Assembly (NCBI RefSeq): GCF_013364215.1 | Contig: NZ_CP054923.1 | Coordinates: 2,790,001 to 2,854,000, forward strand | Reading direction: 5' to 3' | Source of the DNA: Verrucosispora sp. NA02020 | GTDB lineage: Bacteria; Actinomycetota; Actinomycetes; Mycobacteriales; Micromonosporaceae | Length of the DNA stretch: 64,000 nt | In this document: piece by piece, positions 61,062-64,000 of the stretch | How the letters are laid out: every line of letters starts with the position of its first letter | Position numbering within the stretch: the first letter of the stretch is position 1 | Position numbers and translations under genes: made by a program | The notes under the pieces: generated by a model | What the model saw: only the letters and a program-made list of their open reading frames with translations | The model's database searches: none | What the model was told of the DNA's origin: nothing

Positions 61062-61097
61062 TTGACAGCGGGTGACGCAGAACTATTGTATACAAAC
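61062..61097 (+). promoter_or_regulatory. Promoter with GntR-type operator before the CoA-transferase gene
   Basis: TTGACA (61062-61067) and TATTGT (61084-61089) sit 16 bases apart as -35 and -10. The perfect palindrome TTGTATACAA (61086-61095) overlaps the -10, and TGTATACAAACA is identical to the site before the binding-protein gene at 49086. Confidence 0.65.
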
Positions 61098-61129
61098 ACC
61101 CAGTCGGGTGGCTGCTATGAGAGGTGTCC

Positions 61130-62341
61130 ATGTCTAGCGATACGCACCACGAAGGACCGCTCCACGGCGTGCGCGTGATCGAGTTCGGGTCCCTGCTCGC
61201 GGGCCCCTTCTGCAGCCAACTGCTGGCCGACTTCGGCGCCGACGTCATCAAGTGCGAGCCGCCGCGCCAGGGCGACCCGATGCGCGAGTGGGGCCAGGAG
61301 AAGCCACACGGCAAGTCACTGTGGTGGCCGATCGTCGCCCGCAACAAGAAGTCGATCACCGTCGACCTGCGCACACCCGAGGGCCAGGCGGTCGCCCGAC
61401 AGCTGATCGCGCAGAGCGACGTGGTGGTCGAGAACTTCCGACCCGGGACGATGGAACGCTGGGGCCTCGGCTACGAGGACCTGTCCGCCGACAACCCCGG
61501 CCTGGTCATGGTGCGCGTCTCCGGCTTCGGCCAGACCGGACCGTACTCCAGCCGACCCGGCTACGGCTCGGTCGGCGAGGCGATGGGCGGCCTGCGCTAC
61601 GTCGTCGGCGACCCGCAGACCCCGCCCAGCCGGGTGGGCGTCAGCCTCGGCGACTCCCTCGCCGGCACCTTCGCCGCCCTGGGTGCGGTGATGGCCCTGC
61701 GGGTACGCGACCAGAGCGGTCGCGGCCAGATCGTCGACTCGGCGATCTACGAGGCGGTCCTGGCGATGATGGAGTCGCTGCTGCCCGAGTACACGCTCGG
61801 CGGCCACGTCCGCGAACGCACCGGCGCGATCCTGCCGAACATCGCACCCTCCAACGTCTATCCCACCCGCGACGACGGCCTGCTGCTCATCGCCGCCAAC
61901 CAGGACACCGTCTTCCGGCGCCTGGCCGCGGCCATGGACATGCCCGAACTGAGCACCGACGCCCGCTTCGCCACCCACGCCGCCCGAGGCCACCACCAGG
62001 GCGAACTCGACGCGATCATCGCCGAGTGGTCGGGCCGGCACGACACCGAACACCTGATGGCCGTCATGATCAAACACGACGTCCCGGTCGGCCGCGTCTA
62101 CCGCGCCCCGGAGATGCTCGACGACGAGCACTTCGCCGCCCGCGAAGCCATCGTCCGAGTCGACCACCCCGAATTCGGCGAGTTCCCGATGCAGAACGTC
62201 GTGCCGCGACTGTCGAGGACACCCGGCCGGGTCAAATGGACCGGCCCCCGCCTCGGCGAACACACCGACCAGGTGCTGACCGACATCGTCGGCCTGGCCA
62301 AGGCCGAGATCAACGAACTGCGTGCCAGCGGCGTCATCTAG
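61130..62341 (+). CDS. CaiB/BaiF (family III) CoA-transferase
   Basis: The protein has 403 residues. It opens GPLHGVRVIEFGSLLAGPFC, has ADFGADVIKCEPP, a conserved VVENFRPGTMERWGLGYEDL and the catalytic aspartate D175 in SLGDSLAG. These enzymes move CoA between carboxylic acids through an aspartyl-CoA thioester. GAGAGG lies 5 bases before ATG 61130 (a GTG at 61124 is in frame). It starts the second rightward unit, which is probably induced together with the compartment, and would activate a carboxylate product or substrate. Confidence 0.92.
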   Translation: MSSDTHHEGPLHGVRVIEFGSLLAGPFCSQLLADFGADVIKCEPPRQGDPMREWGQEKPHGKSLWWPIVARNKKSITVDLRTPEGQAVARQLIAQSDVVVENFRPGTMERWGLGYEDLSADNPGLVMVRVSGFGQTGPYSSRPGYGSVGEAMGGLRYVVGDPQTPPSRVGVSLGDSLAGTFAALGAVMALRVRDQSGRGQIVDSAIYEAVLAMMESLLPEYTLGGHVRERTGAILPNIAPSNVYPTRDDGLLLIAANQDTVFRRLAAAMDMPELSTDARFATHAARGHHQGELDAIIAEWSGRHDTEHLMAVMIKHDVPVGRVYRAPEMLDDEHFAAREAIVRVDHPEFGEFPMQNVVPRLSRTPGRVKWTGPRLGEHTDQVLTDIVGLAKAEINELRASGVI

Positions 62342-62352
62342 AGGCGGACACG

Positions 62353-62988
62353 GTGAATGACCTCCACGCGGACTACCGCGACGCCGGCTTCGGCGGCGAC
62401 CTGGGCCACGGCACCCGCCGCGCGCTCCTCATCGTCGACCTGGTGCGCGCCTACCTCGACCCGGCCTCCCCCCTCTATGCCGGCGACGAGAACCCGCCGG
62501 CCCTGCGGGCCTGCACGGTCCTGCTCGACGCCGCCCGACGCCACGGCGTCCCGGTGATCCACACCCGGGTCGAGCTCGCCCCCGGCGGGATCGACGGCGG
62601 CCTGTTCGCCCGCAAGGTGCCCGCCCTGCGGGTCTTCGAACGCGGCAGCGAACTCGCCGACGCGCCGCCGGCCCTGGCACCCGCCGCCGGCGAGGCGGTC
62701 GTGACCAAGCAGTACGCCAGCGCCTTCTTCGGCACCAGCCTCGCCAGCACCCTGCGCGTCATGGGAGTGGACGCCCTGCTCATCGCGGGCGCCTCGACCA
62801 GCGGCTGCGTCCGGGCGAGCGCCGTGGACGCGCTGCAACACGGCTACGTGCCACTCGTCGTCGCCGACGCCTGCCTCGACCGGGACCCACGCCCGCACGA
62901 GGCCGCCCTGTTCGACCTCGGCGCCAAGTACGCACAGGTCCTGACCCTGGACGAGGCGACCACCCTGCTCGAACCGGGAGGTGCGTGA
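62353..62988 (+). CDS. Isochorismatase-fold amidohydrolase, N-carbamoylsarcosine amidase-like
   Basis: The protein has 211 residues. The catalytic triad of cysteine hydrolases is present: D29 (LIVDLVRAYLD), K119 (VVTKQYASAFFGT) and C152 (GASTSGCVRASA). The KQYASAFFGT stretch and the overall length are those of N-carbamoylsarcosine amidohydrolase, which cleaves carbamoyl groups to NH3 and CO2, the step after hydantoin ring opening. That fits the HyuAB pair upstream. GTG 62353 has GAGGCGG upstream, and the stop overlaps the permease start (TGATG). Isochorismatase itself is unlikely in this context. Confidence 0.88.
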   Translation: MNDLHADYRDAGFGGDLGHGTRRALLIVDLVRAYLDPASPLYAGDENPPALRACTVLLDAARRHGVPVIHTRVELAPGGIDGGLFARKVPALRVFERGSELADAPPALAPAAGEAVVTKQYASAFFGTSLASTLRVMGVDALLIAGASTSGCVRASAVDALQHGYVPLVVADACLDRDPRPHEAALFDLGAKYAQVLTLDEATTLLEPGGA

Positions 62989-64000
62989 TGCGGGTCCTCA
63001 GATACGCCCGCCGACGGATCCTCTTCCTCCCGGTCGGCCTGCTCTCCGTCATCGTGCTGGCATTCCTGCTGGTCAACGCGCTGCCCGGCAACCCGGCCGG
63101 CGTCATCGCCGGACCGGCCGCCTCCCCGACGGAACTGGCCGAGATCGAACGCCGACTCGGCCTGGACCAGCCCCTGTGGGAACGCTTCGTCACCTACCTC
63201 GGCAACCTGGTCCAAGGCGACCTCGGCTCGTCCTACTACACCGACCGGCCCATCCTCGACGAGATCCTGCGGTTCGCCCCGGCGACCCTGGAACTGGTGT
63301 TCCTCTCGCTGACCCTCGCCGCACTCCTCGGCATCGGCCTCGGCACACTGGGCGCCTACCGCAAGGGCACGGTCGCCGACCGCACCTCCCGCTTCATCGT
63401 CACCACCTTCCAGTCCATCCCCGACTTCTTCCTGGCGCTGCTCCTGATCTACCTGCTCTTCTATCTCGCCGGGTGGGCGCCGGCACCGGTCGGACGACTC
63501 GGTCTGATGGACGAACCACCGCCGACCGTGACCGGGGCGCTGCTGCTGGACTCCCTGCTCGCCGGTGACATGGGCACCTTCCGATCGGCGGTGGCGCACT
63601 CCGTGCTGCCCGTCCTCACGCTCGGCATCTACTACTCCGCGTACTTCGCCCGCAGCACGTACGCCTCCCTGGTGCCGGCCCTGGAGTCCAAACAGGTCGA
63701 ATTCGCCCGCGCCAGCGGCCTGCGCGAGCGCACCGTCCTCGCGTACGCCTTCCGCCAGGCCCGGACCCCGATCCTGACCTACGGCGGCATCCTCCTCGCC
63801 GCGCTGCTCGGCGGCGCGGCCATCATCGAGACCATCTTCTCCTGGGGTGGCTTCGGCGAGTGGGCGATCGACTCGATCCTCCAGCTCGACATCCCGGCCG
63901 TGCAGGGCTTCATCCTGGCCGCCGGACTCGGGACCCTGTTGGCCTTCACCGCGCTGGACATCCTGGTCGCGGCGCTCGACCCGAGGGTGCGCTATGACTG
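62988..64000 (+). CDS. ABC transporter permease, DppB type (3' end at or just beyond the window)
   Basis: At least 337 residues are present. It opens RYARRRILFLPVGLLSVIVL, has FLLVNALPGNPA, the EAA-like loop VEFARASGLRERTVLAYAFR and ends DPRVRYD. The last codon is cut at TG; the next base may complete a TGA stop, which matches the normal DppB ending. About six membrane segments are visible. It is coupled to the amidohydrolase gene by TGATG. It should work with the family 5 binding protein at 49174, and DppC and ATPase genes are expected beyond the edge. Confidence 0.92.
   Translation, partial: MRVLRYARRRILFLPVGLLSVIVLAFLLVNALPGNPAGVIAGPAASPTELAEIERRLGLDQPLWERFVTYLGNLVQGDLGSSYYTDRPILDEILRFAPATLELVFLSLTLAALLGIGLGTLGAYRKGTVADRTSRFIVTTFQSIPDFFLALLLIYLLFYLAGWAPAPVGRLGLMDEPPPTVTGALLLDSLLAGDMGTFRSAVAHSVLPVLTLGIYYSAYFARSTYASLVPALESKQVEFARASGLRERTVLAYAFRQARTPILTYGGILLAALLGGAAIIETIFSWGGFGEWAIDSILQLDIPAVQGFILAAGLGTLLAFTALDILVAALDPRVRYD

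Noticed and set aside
62353..62988. Isochorismatase in siderophore synthesis
   Set aside because: No siderophore genes are near; the catalytic stretch and context fit N-carbamoyl amidohydrolases better.

Overview
The window is high-GC actinomycete DNA. Leaderless genes, dense ATGA/GTGA start-stop overlaps and the gene families suggest Micromonosporaceae, although no rRNA or other marker gene is present to prove it. No tRNA, rRNA or CRISPR was seen.

Layout. (1) 1-7.9 kb: one giant repeat protein of at least 2,605 residues, built from four copies of a four-part module. (2) 7.9-17.2 kb, minus strand: a Tat-exported protein, then a four-gene ABC export system (two ATPases and two very large FtsX-type permeases) and a small membrane-anchored protein. 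(3) 17.3-29.1 kb: a compact cluster that looks like specialised metabolism. An acyl-adenylating ligase and an FAD monooxygenase run leftward. A MIO-type aromatic amino acid ammonia-lyase/aminomutase, a paralogous FAD monooxygenase, an FMN alpha-hydroxy-acid oxidase, a P450 and a cation/proton antiporter run rightward. A perfect palindrome lies between the two arms, and a two-component system follows. (4) 29.1-46 kb: mixed single genes, including a chloramphenicol phosphotransferase, HxlR, RidA, an rRNA methyltransferase, a PhyH dioxygenase, a secreted trypsin-like protease, a WYL regulator with a divergent epoxide hydrolase, a 170-bp MITE-like element, an HNH protein, VOC, PadR, NYN, a decayed dehydrogenase, and an aldo/keto reductase with a divergent MarR regulator. 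(5) 46-64 kb: a catabolic region centred on a bacterial microcompartment (BMC).

The BMC region is the most striking part. A solute-binding protein and a HyuA/HyuB hydantoinase-type pair precede a full shell set: two hexameric BMC-H proteins, one tandem-domain BMC-T and one pentameric BMC-P. Between and after them lie a cysteine-rich protein of unknown function, a SAM methyltransferase, an alpha/beta-hydrolase and an FAD dehydrogenase. Next comes a second transcription unit with a CaiB-type CoA-transferase, an isochorismatase-like amidohydrolase and a DppB-type permease that runs off the window. A divergent operon encodes two cupin proteins and a methylmalonate-semialdehyde dehydrogenase. The usual BMC signature enzymes (diol dehydratase, ethanolamine lyase, glycyl-radical enzyme, aminoacetone-type enzymes) are absent. 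HyuB carries a Pro/Gly/Ala-rich linker and a C-terminal amphipathic helix that looks like an encapsulation peptide, so the hydantoinase is the best candidate for the core enzyme. A shared motif, TGTATACAAACA, lies in front of both rightward transcription units, and a related dyad lies in front of the leftward one. This suggests one regulator, probably of the GntR family, controls the whole region. My working model is import of a cyclic amide or hydantoin-like substrate, ATP-dependent ring opening inside the compartment, and decarbamoylation by the amidohydrolase.
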